Below, in pieces: positions 14,986 through 22,436 of a stretch of 40,206 nt of DNA. The notes beneath the pieces were generated by a model, which worked only from the letters and a program-made list of their open reading frames with translations, was not told the DNA's origin and made no database searches. A program made the translations under genes and the position numbers. How positions within the stretch are numbered: the first letter of the stretch is position 1; each line of letters opens with the position of its first letter. The stretch is from Ruminococcus sp. (GTDB taxonomy: Bacteria > Bacillota > Clostridia > Oscillospirales > Ruminococcaceae). The stretch lies in the NCBI GenBank assembly GCA_021202895.1, contig JAJQCE010000013.1:1-40206 (forward strand). The letters run 5' to 3'.

Positions 14986-15159
14986 ATGAACACAATGGCA
15001 ATGCTTAAAGGCATGGGCGCAGGAATTGCAACAGGAGCGGCAGTTTACGCTTTTTCAAATTCAACCTCATCTAAAAAGCGTAAGCTTAAATCACGCACAG
15101 CAAGAGCAATTCATGCTATAGGCGATATCGCCGAAGGTGTGGCAGACTTTATGTCATAG
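14986..15159 (+). CDS. 57-residue basic small protein
   Basis: A short gene (57 codons plus stop) with a good AGGAAGG ribosome binding site eight bases before the ATG and a hairpin terminator seven bases after the stop. The protein has an N-terminal hydrophobic, Gly/Ala-rich stretch ('MGAGIATGAAVYAF'), then a lysine-rich turn (KKRKLKSRTARA) and a short acidic amphipathic end. It could sit on a membrane in the manner of YtxH-type small proteins, but I do not recognise a family. A TATAAT at 14932-14937 may be its -10 box; no matching -35 is seen. Confidence 0.7.
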   Translation: MNTMAMLKGMGAGIATGAAVYAFSNSTSSKKRKLKSRTARAIHAIGDIAEGVADFMS

Positions 15160-15165
15160 AAAAAG

Positions 15166-15188
15166 CGCCGAGAAATCGGCGTTTTTTT
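15166..15188 (+). terminator. terminator of the small basic protein gene
   Basis: CGCCGA (15166-15171) pairs with TCGGCG (15176-15181) around a GAAA tetraloop, followed by seven T. Confidence 0.85.
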
Positions 15189-15414
15189 GCGATTATAGGA
15201 TATAAAAATATTATTCTAAGATAATATAAAGTCAATCTGTAGTTTTATTCATAATAAATTTACAAATATGCTTTCAGTGCAAAAATCATAATATTACAAT
15301 TCGGTAACAATAAATATAGTGGTCGAATTGAAATTTTTGACCCACATATAGATTTCAACATTCAATGTAGCAAAATAACCAAATTTTCGATTGAAATTTC
15401 TACATTTTGTTCAA

Positions 15415-15443
15415 TTGACGCATGGAATTTTTAGTGTTATAAT
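15415..15443 (+). promoter_or_regulatory. promoter of the wall-anchored cohesin-like gene
   Basis: TTGACG at 15415-15420 and TATAAT at 15438-15443 with a 17-base spacer. It leaves an unusually long leader of about 170 bases. Confidence 0.75.
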
Positions 15444-15483
15444 TTTTTTACCGAATGTAATATTTATGTAATCTGTTCGTTTT

Positions 15484-15521
15484 ATTGTACATATATCAGA
15501 CAGCATATATGGATGTACAAT
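15484..15521 (+). promoter_or_regulatory. stable hairpin in the 5' leader
   Basis: Arm 15484-15496 pairs with 15505-15521 through 13 base pairs with a two-base GG bulge and the loop CAGACAGC. It has no T tract after it, so it is not a simple terminator. Confidence 0.6.
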
Positions 15522-15620
15522 TTATGAACTACATATTTTGGCAAATGACCGCTTTCGGACTTGTGTAAAATTATAATTATTTGAAAGTGAAAAACTAAAA
15601 TGGATTTGAGGGAGCTAGGT

Positions 15621-17093
15621 ATGAATTTAAAATTCCACAAAAGAGCGTTATCGGCTGCTGTTGCGCTGCTGACGCTAACTTCGGCTGTTACAACCGTAAA
15701 CGCCGCAAAGCAAAATGAGATTAGGATTAAGACAAGCAGTGAAACTGTAAATGCAGGAGATACATTTGATGTGACGGTTGAGTTAAGTCCTGACAGTACA
15801 GGCGTATCATGCTTTACACTTGACATTTACTATGACAGCGATTCTCTTACACTGAACACTCAGCAGAGCGAAGAGTATTCTGTTTCAGGGGATTTTGAGA
15901 TAGTAACAAATTTTGACTATTCTGACGATTGTGTCAGAATAATTGGCGCAAATCTTTCCGACAGCAATGTGACTGAAAATACTGTTATAGAAACGCTCAG
16001 CTTTACTGCGAACGACAATTACAGCGAAAGCGCATATATTGATGCTTCGGTTGTAGCTTTAGTATACACCAGCGGCGACAGTTATATAAACGCAGATTAC
16101 ACAACAAGCTCCCTTACACTTTCAATTTCAGACGAAACAGACCCTGACGAGGATGAAGCAGATCTTGATGAAGAGAAAACGGATTCTGTTGAAGCTTCGG
16201 AAGAAGGTTTCTCTCAAGAAAGTGAAGATTCATCAGAAAATGAAGATTCTTATTCTTCATCTACAGAAGCTGAAATTAGTTCAGAAGCTGATGAAGAAGA
16301 TACTTCATACAGTGAAGAAGCGACTGATACAGATGAACAGGCAAATTCAAGCGAAGCATTATTCTCTTACGAGCAAAGCGGCGGCGATTACAACAACGAG
16401 GAAGCTTTGCAATACATATTCACTCCTTCTGACTACAGCGATACCGACAGTAGCCTTGTAAATATCAGCGTAAGCGTTTCGGCTAGCTCAACGGCTATTG
16501 GCGGAATTGGAATGCAGACTTCAAGCGGTTGGACAATTTACAGTTGCGAGCTTTACGGCGGAGAAACAGTGTGGGCTGCTGAAAACGTTGATCTTTCCGA
16601 TGTTTACGGTGATATTGCAGTTCAGCTTTATTATCTCAAAGACAATTCTACATTTGAAATAAATTCAATTTCAATAACCTCCGCACTGGAAGCTACTGAT
16701 ACTTCGGCAGATGAGGATGAAAGCACCGACAGCTCTTTAGAAAGTGAAACTGACGAGGATTCGACAGAGGAAGAAACTGAAGTTGAATCAAGCGAGACTT
16801 CAAGTGAAACAGAAAGCGCAGCAGAAGCTGAAGAAAGTGAAATTTCAAGCGATTCCACAGAAGAAAGCTCATCTGACGAGATTGACACAGAAGAACAGCT
16901 TGAAAGCAATCAAACAAACAGCCTTGAAGCTACTACAGAGGTTGAAAGCGCAGTTGCCGAAGCCTCTGAACAGGCAGATTCAAATCCAGGAACAGGCGTA
17001 AATGCTCTGACATACGTTTGCGGCGGAATAATGGCTTTATGTGTTTTACAAATTATAAGCTCTGTTCTAGCTTTAATTCGTAAAAAAGTATAG
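15621..17093 (+). CDS. cell-wall-anchored cohesin-like protein
   Basis: The 490-residue protein starts six bases after GGGAG; the ATG at 15600 has no ribosome binding site. A signal peptide (about 1-28) is followed by a cohesin-like module at about 34-171: 'VNAGDTFDVTVELS', then 'CFTLDIYYDSDSLTL', ending in strands before a very acidic Ser/Glu linker. A second beta-rich, possibly carbohydrate-binding module ('SGWTIYSCELYGGETVWAAE') lies at about 255-360. After another acidic linker come NPGTG, a hydrophobic helix and a basic end, a sorting signal. Cohesins hold dockerin-bearing enzymes in cellulosomes, so surface display of enzymes is possible. Similarity to cohesin is a pattern judgement; related beta-sandwiches are used otherwise. 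Confidence 0.75.
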   Translation: MNLKFHKRALSAAVALLTLTSAVTTVNAAKQNEIRIKTSSETVNAGDTFDVTVELSPDSTGVSCFTLDIYYDSDSLTLNTQQSEEYSVSGDFEIVTNFDYSDDCVRIIGANLSDSNVTENTVIETLSFTANDNYSESAYIDASVVALVYTSGDSYINADYTTSSLTLSISDETDPDEDEADLDEEKTDSVEASEEGFSQESEDSSENEDSYSSSTEAEISSEADEEDTSYSEEATDTDEQANSSEALFSYEQSGGDYNNEEALQYIFTPSDYSDTDSSLVNISVSVSASSTAIGGIGMQTSSGWTIYSCELYGGETVWAAENVDLSDVYGDIAVQLYYLKDNSTFEINSISITSALEATDTSADEDESTDSSLESETDEDSTEEETEVESSETSSETESAAEAEESEISSDSTEESSSDEIDTEEQLESNQTNSLEATTEVESAVAEASEQADSNPGTGVNALTYVCGGIMALCVLQIISSVLALIRKKV

Positions 17094-17103
17094 TTTGAAC
17101 AAA

Positions 17104-17143
17104 AAAAAGGACGTGCGAAATTAAATTTTGCACGTCCTTTTTT
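17104..17143. terminator. bidirectional terminator between the two cohesin-like genes
   Basis: A 13-pair stem, 17104-17116 with 17130-17142 (core GGACGTGC/GCACGTCC), flanked by A and T runs. It serves both convergent genes. Confidence 0.88.
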
Positions 17144-17149
17144 AATTTT

Positions 17150-18430
17150 CTATTCGTCATCTGATTCAAACGGAGATTCAAAATTATCAGGTTCGATTTC
17201 ATCGCTTTGATTTTTTCCTTCAAAAGCTTCTTCGTCAGAGCCGCTGTTCTCAAAGAAACTTTCTTCGCTTCCTGGTAAATCCTCATCTGATGAATATTCA
17301 TCATCAGTATTTTCATCATTCGGCAAGTGATTCATCTCCTCGTCACTATTATCTGAATTTTGCTGCCTGCGGATTTTCAAAAAAGCAAACGCTTTTGCAT
17401 ATGGATTATCAACTATCATAAAATATTCAACAATAATTGCCGCTACAGCTGCAATTACAAGCAAATAAATGATAAGCTTCTTTACATTTTGAGAGCTTTT
17501 GGTTTCTGTCTTGGTTATATCGTTCGATTCTAAAATGACCTCGTCAGCTGAAAGCACCGAGCTTTCAGCTTCCTCAGAAGCTTCATTATTCGGCTCTGAA
17601 ATTACCAATCTGTAATACGCATAGGTTTCGTCCTCAAATTCCACCGTCATATTGGTTATACCAGATGAAAGCGCAGTGATTCCCTCGTCATCTGCCGTTG
17701 CTAAATCTTCGTTTTCAAAAGTCACGCTTGTGACGCCGCTAAAGCCCAGTGATTCATAGGATATAGGCTCATCAGATTTTAATATCTTAATTTCACTGTA
17801 CATAGATTCATCAGCGGAAGCGTCAACTGCCGCTGCGGATTCAATATTTACAATTGTTCCATCCGAGCGATAGGTAAGCTCATTTGAATTTACGTCCTGC
17901 AATGAATTTATGGTCACATAAATAACAGTTGTTTTTTCATTGGTATCCAAAACCTGAAACTGCATTGACATATACGGCTCTTCAAGCGAAACGCCGCTTG
18001 AGGAAAGAAGCTGGTACTGGATTTTTCCGTCCTCAGTTTCAGCAGCTGCCGCTGCAGCATAATCAATTTCAGCAGCTTCACTGCTCAAAAGCGTTAAGAC
18101 ATCGCTGTCATATATAATGGTAAAATCCGCCGAAGCAATTTCTGTTTCAGTTGTAATGTTAAGCTCGGCATTAAAAATCTTATCCTCTATTTCTCCTGCG
18201 TCAATTTTTATTTCTATAGGGTCGCTGCTTTCTGATTCTGTAGCTTCTGTATACAGCGAATTTGATGAAAGCGTGTCGGAATCGCTGTAGGAATATGTAT
18301 CAGAATATTGCGGAGCTGTATAGTCAGAGCTATAGCTTGTATCAGCGCTGTAATCAGCAAAAGCAGAGAAAACACCTGATAAAAAAACAAGTGTAGTCAG
18401 GCTTAAAGCTGTAATCAATTTCAATTTCAT
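17150..18430 (-). CDS. membrane-anchored cohesin-like protein with acidic tail
   Basis: The 426-residue protein has a signal peptide (1-26), a Tyr/Ser/Asp-rich stretch and a cohesin-like beta-sandwich at about 71-198 ('ELNITTETEIASADFTIIYD', 'YMSMQFQVLD'). A second small domain runs to about 280. The only later membrane helix is at 317-340, followed by a tail of about 85 strongly acidic residues. By the positive-inside rule the tail is cytoplasmic. It differs from its convergent neighbour in its anchor (helix rather than sortase signal). It may bind a partner outside while the tail recruits something inside; that is inference. AGGA lies eight bases upstream of the start. Confidence 0.7.
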   Translation of the reverse strand: MKLKLITALSLTTLVFLSGVFSAFADYSADTSYSSDYTAPQYSDTYSYSDSDTLSSNSLYTEATESESSDPIEIKIDAGEIEDKIFNAELNITTETEIASADFTIIYDSDVLTLLSSEAAEIDYAAAAAAETEDGKIQYQLLSSSGVSLEEPYMSMQFQVLDTNEKTTVIYVTINSLQDVNSNELTYRSDGTIVNIESAAAVDASADESMYSEIKILKSDEPISYESLGFSGVTSVTFENEDLATADDEGITALSSGITNMTVEFEDETYAYYRLVISEPNNEASEEAESSVLSADEVILESNDITKTETKSSQNVKKLIIYLLVIAAVAAIIVEYFMIVDNPYAKAFAFLKIRRQQNSDNSDEEMNHLPNDENTDDEYSSDEDLPGSEESFFENSGSDEEAFEGKNQSDEIEPDNFESPFESDDE

Positions 18431-18497
18431 ACCATCAATCCTTTAAATAAATAAATTTTAAGCAATACTTACAAATAAAAATACTGCCTCTATAATT

Positions 18498-18526
18498 ATT
18501 ATACAATATCCGACTAAATCTGTCAA
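18498..18526 (-). promoter_or_regulatory. promoter of the membrane-anchored cohesin-like gene
   Basis: On the minus strand TTGACA (18526-18521) and TATAAT (18503-18498) are 17 bases apart, an exact consensus. Confidence 0.85.
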
Positions 18527-18573
18527 GTGGGAAATATCGTATCATTAAGCTTTTTTTGTAAAAATTTATTTCA

Positions 18574-18604
18574 AAAAAATCAGAGCAGCCTTTAAAGACT
18601 GCTC
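18574..18604 (-). terminator. terminator after the unrecognised 289-residue gene
   Basis: GAGCAG (18604-18599 on the minus strand) pairs with CTGCTC (18588-18583). A run of seven T follows on the minus strand (18580-18574). Confidence 0.7.
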
Positions 18605-18611
18605 CAAATTT

Positions 18612-19481
18612 TTAAATCGCATTTACAGTTGTTCCGCTGAGGTCTATCGGTATTCCTTTTGACGCAAGCTCCATGGCTTTATTGTAAGCATCCATCGTGA
18701 GGACTGCATTGCTAAGATCAACTCCGCCTAAGCTCATTTCATTATCAGACGTGTCACAATTGCCGCTTGCGTTTTCATCAGGCTCTTTTAGCTTTCTGTA
18801 CTTCTCAATCTCAGATGCTGGCATAATATTTATTATCGTTTGCTTAGCGATAAACAAAAACGCAAAAATCTCGCAATCACCGCTGTTAAAGTTAATTTCG
18901 TAAACGCCAAGCTGTCCATTCGGTGTGTTCACCTTAACCGCAGGTGCAATTTTATCAAGCGAGTAGTTGTAACGCTCCTCCCAGTCAGATTCTGCAAATT
19001 TTTCATCAAGCTCGGTAGCTGATACACGAGGTACAAGTGTAAATCTCATAACCCCGCCCTGTCCTCCACAGGTTTCCATTACCGCAAAGCGAAAGGTGTA
19101 TTCTGTGTTTTTCTCAAGCTTTAGGTTGCGAACAATCTGCGTCCACGTATAGTCCATGTCACCGATTTCAAAGCTTTCAACGTTTTCACCAAACGGATCT
19201 GTCACAAAAGTTCTCTGCCCTGCACGTCTTTCACACGTTTCATCAAATTTAAATTCTCTTGCGTTAAAATTTATAATATTGCTCATTAAAGCTTCCTCCT
19301 TAAAAATTTCAGTCGGAGCATGGAGCTTTATCAGACGAATTTTAATCAGCTCATCAGCCGCCTCGTCACAATCGCCGACATACTCTGCCCGACCTTTCTT
19401 GACAAGTCCCCTAGCCCTTTTAGGATAGGTGACTGAAATCTGATTATTAAATTCATCCAATACAATTACGTTTTTTTGCAT
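18612..19481 (-). CDS. unrecognised 289-residue protein
   Basis: I do not recognise a characterised family. The N-terminus ('VIVLDEFNNQISVTYPKRAR', then 'GLVKKGRAEYV') reads like a small conserved beta domain that occurs in several uncharacterised Clostridia proteins. Residues 66-200 look like a beta-sandwich with 'YTFRFAVMETCGGQGGVMRF'. Residues 200-230 are hydrophobic and beta-like, not a membrane helix. The C-terminus ends in a Ser/Asn-rich linker and a helix. There is no signal peptide, so it is likely cytoplasmic. It is monocistronic, with a GAAAGGGGAAG ribosome binding site and a structured leader. Confidence 0.6.
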   Translation of the reverse strand: MQKNVIVLDEFNNQISVTYPKRARGLVKKGRAEYVGDCDEAADELIKIRLIKLHAPTEIFKEEALMSNIINFNAREFKFDETCERRAGQRTFVTDPFGENVESFEIGDMDYTWTQIVRNLKLEKNTEYTFRFAVMETCGGQGGVMRFTLVPRVSATELDEKFAESDWEERYNYSLDKIAPAVKVNTPNGQLGVYEINFNSGDCEIFAFLFIAKQTIINIMPASEIEKYRKLKEPDENASGNCDTSDNEMSLGGVDLSNAVLTMDAYNKAMELASKGIPIDLSGTTVNAI

Positions 19482-19558
19482 GGGTGTCTTCCCCTTTCGT
19501 ATTGATAAATTTTTGCCGTTTTTTATTATGGGTGCCGTCCCCGACTTTCAAAATCCTT

Positions 19559-19586
19559 AGATTTCACGCACAAAGCCTTGAAATCT
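19559..19586 (-). promoter_or_regulatory. leader hairpin at the 5' end of the transcript
   Basis: On the minus strand AGATTTCA and TGAAATCT form a perfect eight-pair stem that begins within a few bases of the predicted transcription start. It may protect the mRNA end or be a regulator site. Confidence 0.5.
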
Positions 19587-19592
19587 ATTTTA

Positions 19593-19621
19593 AATATATC
19601 ATAGATAAAAAGCATTGTCAA
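19593..19621 (-). promoter_or_regulatory. promoter of the unrecognised 289-residue gene
   Basis: On the minus strand TTGACA (19621-19616) and TATATT (19598-19593) are 17 bases apart. Confidence 0.7.
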
Positions 19622-19756
19622 CCAGCATTTTAAACAAAAATAAATCCGAATTTTTATGCAAATTAACCATCAATGAAGCTTGTACTTGCCTGTACATATG
19701 GAAAAACACCATCATTTAAATGATGCTATGAAAAGTAACATTAATGAAAAGGATAG

Positions 19757-19785
19757 TTGCTTGTATAAATAAAATGCTCTATACT
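19757..19785 (+). promoter_or_regulatory. possible promoter in the gene-poor region
   Basis: TTGCTT and TATACT with an ideal 17-base spacer. Nothing but the small hydrophobic frame lies downstream on this strand. Confidence 0.45.
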
Positions 19786-19868
19786 TAATTTGTATTTCAA
19801 ACGAAAGGAATTTAAACATATAGACAAGAAACAAGAACATCTTTTACACCACCGTTTAATATGATAGG

Positions 19869-19973
19869 ATGGGATTGATTTTGTATTTTTTTACCTGTCA
19901 GCTCATATCGATGATTTTGATTCTGGTTAGTATAAGGTTTAAAAATCAGAAAGGTTATGGTAAATTAAAATGA
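19869..19973 (+). CDS. possible 34-residue membrane peptide (type I toxin-like layout)
   Basis: The frame encodes one hydrophobic helix ('LILYFFTCQLISMILILVSI') followed by a basic polar tail (RFKNQKGYGKLK). That is the layout of holin-like and Fst/TxpA-type small toxins, but also of chance reading of T-rich DNA. It has a plausible promoter about 85 bases upstream. No proper ribosome binding site precedes the ATG. The stop codon lies in the 5' arm of the glgP terminator hairpin. I rate it as a candidate only. Confidence 0.25.
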   Translation: MGLILYFFTCQLISMILILVSIRFKNQKGYGKLK

Positions 19974-20022
19974 TGGACGTGCCAAGAGTGCTTGACAGCT
20001 AATCTCTTGCCCCGACCATCAT
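19966..20022 (-). terminator. terminator of the metA-malQ-glgP operon
   Basis: Two stacked helices, ATGATGG/CCATCAT (19970-19976 with 20016-20022) and CAAGAG/CTCTTG (19983-19988 with 20004-20009), are separated by an internal loop. On the minus strand the hairpin ends in TTTTAATTT, 20 bases after glgP. Confidence 0.65.
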
Positions 20023-20042
20023 CAAAAATCTTTATAACTCTA

Positions 20043-22436
20043 TTATTCTATCTCGCCTATTCCCCAGATATTCTCTGCATAATCCTTTATCGTTCTGTCA
20101 GACGAGAACTTCCCTGCACTGCACATATTAAGCCAGCATTTTCTTGCGAATAAAAGCTCGTACTTGTAATCCTTATTCGCTCTGAGCTTTGCATCAACAT
20201 AAGAATTTAAATCGCCTAAAACATAATAGTGATCAGGAACGTGCCAGCTTGCACCATCGGTGAGAGACTTGTAAAGCTCTGCAAACGAGCCCTCCTGATC
20301 AGACGGAACGCCACCATCGTCAAAGCTGCCGTCAATCAGCTTGTTTACAACCCTGCGGATTTTTTCGTCCTTGGCTAAAATTTCTCTCGGATCATAATCA
20401 GGCATGATTTTTTCAAGCTCTTCGACTCTTGCTCCGAAAATGTAGTTGTTTTCTTCACCAGCCTCCTGCGCAATTTCAATGTTTGCGCCGTCATAGGTTC
20501 CTAAGGTAACCGTGCCGTTAAGCATAAGCTTCATATTTCCAGTACCAGAAGCCTCTGTACCCGCAGTGGAAATCTGCTCGGAAATATCAGATCCCGCAAC
20601 AAGCTTTTGCGCATAGGAAACATTGTAGTTCTGCACGAACACAACCTTGATTAAGTCCTTTGTTTCACTGTCGCTGTTGACAAGCTTTCCAATCTCGCTT
20701 ATAAGCTTTATAACAGCCTTCGCTCTGCGGTATCCGGGAGCGGACTTTGCTCCGAAAATAAACGTTGTCGGAGTAAAATCAGCAATGCTGCCGTCCTTTA
20801 TTCCGTAGTAGATGTAGAGAATTGAAAGCGCATTAAGCAGCTGACGCTTGTACTCGTGCAGGCGCTTTATCTGTGTGTCAAAAATGCTGTCAGAATTTAT
20901 AATAACCCCGTCATGAACGCTTACGAACTGCGCAAGCTGACGCTTTTTCTCACTTTTTATCGAGATAAATTCTCTAAGAACCTTCTCGTCGTCGGCATAT
21001 TTTTTAAGCTTGCTAAGCTCATCTAAATTCTTAATCCAAGCTTCGCTCCCTAACAGTCTGGTTATCAGCGCAGAAAGCTCACTGTTGCAAAGCGCAAGCC
21101 AACGTCGCTGGGTGATACCGTTCGTTTCGTTGAGAAAACGTTCAGGATAAAGCTTGTACCAGTCCTTAAGCGTATCGCTCTTTAAAATTTCAGTATGAAT
21201 AGCCGCAACACCGTTTGTGTGCGAGGAAAGGTAGACCGCCATATTTGCCATTCTTAGCTGTGAAGAGCCTATCATCGCCATTTCAGAAATTTTTTCCTTA
21301 TTCATTTTATCATCGCTTTTTGCATACATTTCAAGCTTAAAATGCTCTGAAATCATTACGCATATCTCATACACTCTCGGCAAAAGCTTCTCTACTAAAG
21401 CACAGTCCCACTTTTCAAGCGCCTCCTGCATTACCGTGTGATTGGTATAGTTAAAGGTGCGCTGTGCAATGTCAAGCGCAATATCAAAATCAAAGCCCTC
21501 GTCATCTACAAGCAGACGCAAAAGCTCTGGAATTGCAATTACAGGGTGAGTGTCGTTAAGCTGAATCTGAACCTTATCAGGCAGCGTTTCAAGAGAGCCG
21601 AAGCGTTCCTTGTGCTTTTTTACAATATCAGCCACAGACGCCGCCGAGAAAAAGTATTCCTGCCTTAAGCGAAGTACCTTGCCCTCGTAGAAATTGTCGT
21701 TCGGATAAAGCACTCGGCTAATATCCTCCGCTTTATTTTTAGCTGCAACAGACTCTGAAAATCTGCCGTCGTTAAATGCCGCAAAATCAAACTCATTGTC
21801 CGTTTCAGCCTGCCAAAGCCGCAGTGTTCCTACATTTTCGGTATCATAGCCGATAATCGGCATATCGTAAGGCACAGCTTTAACCGTCATATCTCCGTAT
21901 TTAACAAAAACTGTGTCCTCATCGCACCGCTTAGACCATGGATCGCCGAATCGCTGCCAGTCGTCCGCATATTCACGCTGAAAGCCGTTTTCAATTGTCT
22001 GTTTAAAGATGCCGTATTTGTAACGAATCCCATATCCGTCAAGCGGCAGATTGTGCGTCGCCGCCGAATCAAGGAAGCAAGCCGCAAGCCTGCCAAGTCC
22101 GCCGTTTCCAAGTGCGGCGTCCTCAATTTCCTCAAGCTCGCTGAGGCTTCTGCCGAGTTGTGCAAAAGCGTCCTCCGCCGTATTTAAGAGACCTAAACAA
22201 AGCAAATTGTTGTACACCGCTCTGCCCATTAAAAATTCCATCGAAAGATAGCAGGCACGGCGGTTTGAAAGATGCGCCTCACGGCTTTTCTCCCAGTGCT
22301 CACCAATTATATCCATTACAGCCGTAGAAAGTGCGTCATGCAGCTGCACAGCAGACGCTTTTTCAGCGTTAATTCCATATTTTGATTTTAGATTATCTTC
22401 TATTTTACATTTCAAAGCTTCAGCAGTAATTTTCAT
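20043..22436 (-). CDS. glgP: glycogen/starch phosphorylase
   Basis: The enzyme cuts glucose-1-phosphate from the non-reducing ends of glycogen or maltodextrins, with pyridoxal phosphate as cofactor. The 797-residue protein shows the family blocks 'ACYLSMEFLMGRAVYNNLL', 'LGNGGLGRLAACFLDS', 'VQIQLNDTHPVIAIPELLR' and, in the cofactor site, 'EASGTGNMKLMLNGTVTLGT' with the PLP-binding lysine. Length is typical of bacterial GT35 enzymes. It is the last gene of the operon and overlaps malQ by four bases (ATGA), so the two are translationally coupled. Together they process linear alpha-glucans in the cytoplasm. Confidence 0.97.
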   Translation of the reverse strand: MKITAEALKCKIEDNLKSKYGINAEKASAVQLHDALSTAVMDIIGEHWEKSREAHLSNRRACYLSMEFLMGRAVYNNLLCLGLLNTAEDAFAQLGRSLSELEEIEDAALGNGGLGRLAACFLDSAATHNLPLDGYGIRYKYGIFKQTIENGFQREYADDWQRFGDPWSKRCDEDTVFVKYGDMTVKAVPYDMPIIGYDTENVGTLRLWQAETDNEFDFAAFNDGRFSESVAAKNKAEDISRVLYPNDNFYEGKVLRLRQEYFFSAASVADIVKKHKERFGSLETLPDKVQIQLNDTHPVIAIPELLRLLVDDEGFDFDIALDIAQRTFNYTNHTVMQEALEKWDCALVEKLLPRVYEICVMISEHFKLEMYAKSDDKMNKEKISEMAMIGSSQLRMANMAVYLSSHTNGVAAIHTEILKSDTLKDWYKLYPERFLNETNGITQRRWLALCNSELSALITRLLGSEAWIKNLDELSKLKKYADDEKVLREFISIKSEKKRQLAQFVSVHDGVIINSDSIFDTQIKRLHEYKRQLLNALSILYIYYGIKDGSIADFTPTTFIFGAKSAPGYRRAKAVIKLISEIGKLVNSDSETKDLIKVVFVQNYNVSYAQKLVAGSDISEQISTAGTEASGTGNMKLMLNGTVTLGTYDGANIEIAQEAGEENNYIFGARVEELEKIMPDYDPREILAKDEKIRRVVNKLIDGSFDDGGVPSDQEGSFAELYKSLTDGASWHVPDHYYVLGDLNSYVDAKLRANKDYKYELLFARKCWLNMCSAGKFSSDRTIKDYAENIWGIGEIE

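Larger units (their letters stand above)
15189..15620 (+). other. long upstream region of the wall-anchored cohesin-like gene
   Basis: No gene is seen. Two near-repeats, TCGAATTGAAATTT (15323) and TCGATTGAAATTT (15387), and an AATGTAG/CTACATT inverted pair lie just upstream of the promoter at 15415-15443. A 5' leader of about 170 bases follows, with the strong hairpin at 15484-15521. The combination suggests regulated expression; no known riboswitch class is recognised. Confidence 0.6.
19622..20042. other. gene-poor region between the 289-residue gene and glgP
   Basis: About 420 bases with no established gene. It contains a perfect 16-base palindrome (CATCATTTAAATGATG, 19710-19725), a plus-strand promoter (TTGCTT 19757-19762, TATACT 19780-19785, 17-base spacer), an AAAGGAA tract near 19804 without a start codon after it, a 34-codon frame at 19869-19973, and the glgP terminator at 19970-20022. 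The low coding density suggests either a decayed gene or a small-RNA or small-peptide locus. Confidence 0.6.

Noticed and set aside
16153..17001. Lys/Gln/Leu-rich and Ser/Val-rich frames in the cohesin-like gene
   Set aside because: These are shifted readings of the repetitive GAA/TCA-rich acidic linkers.
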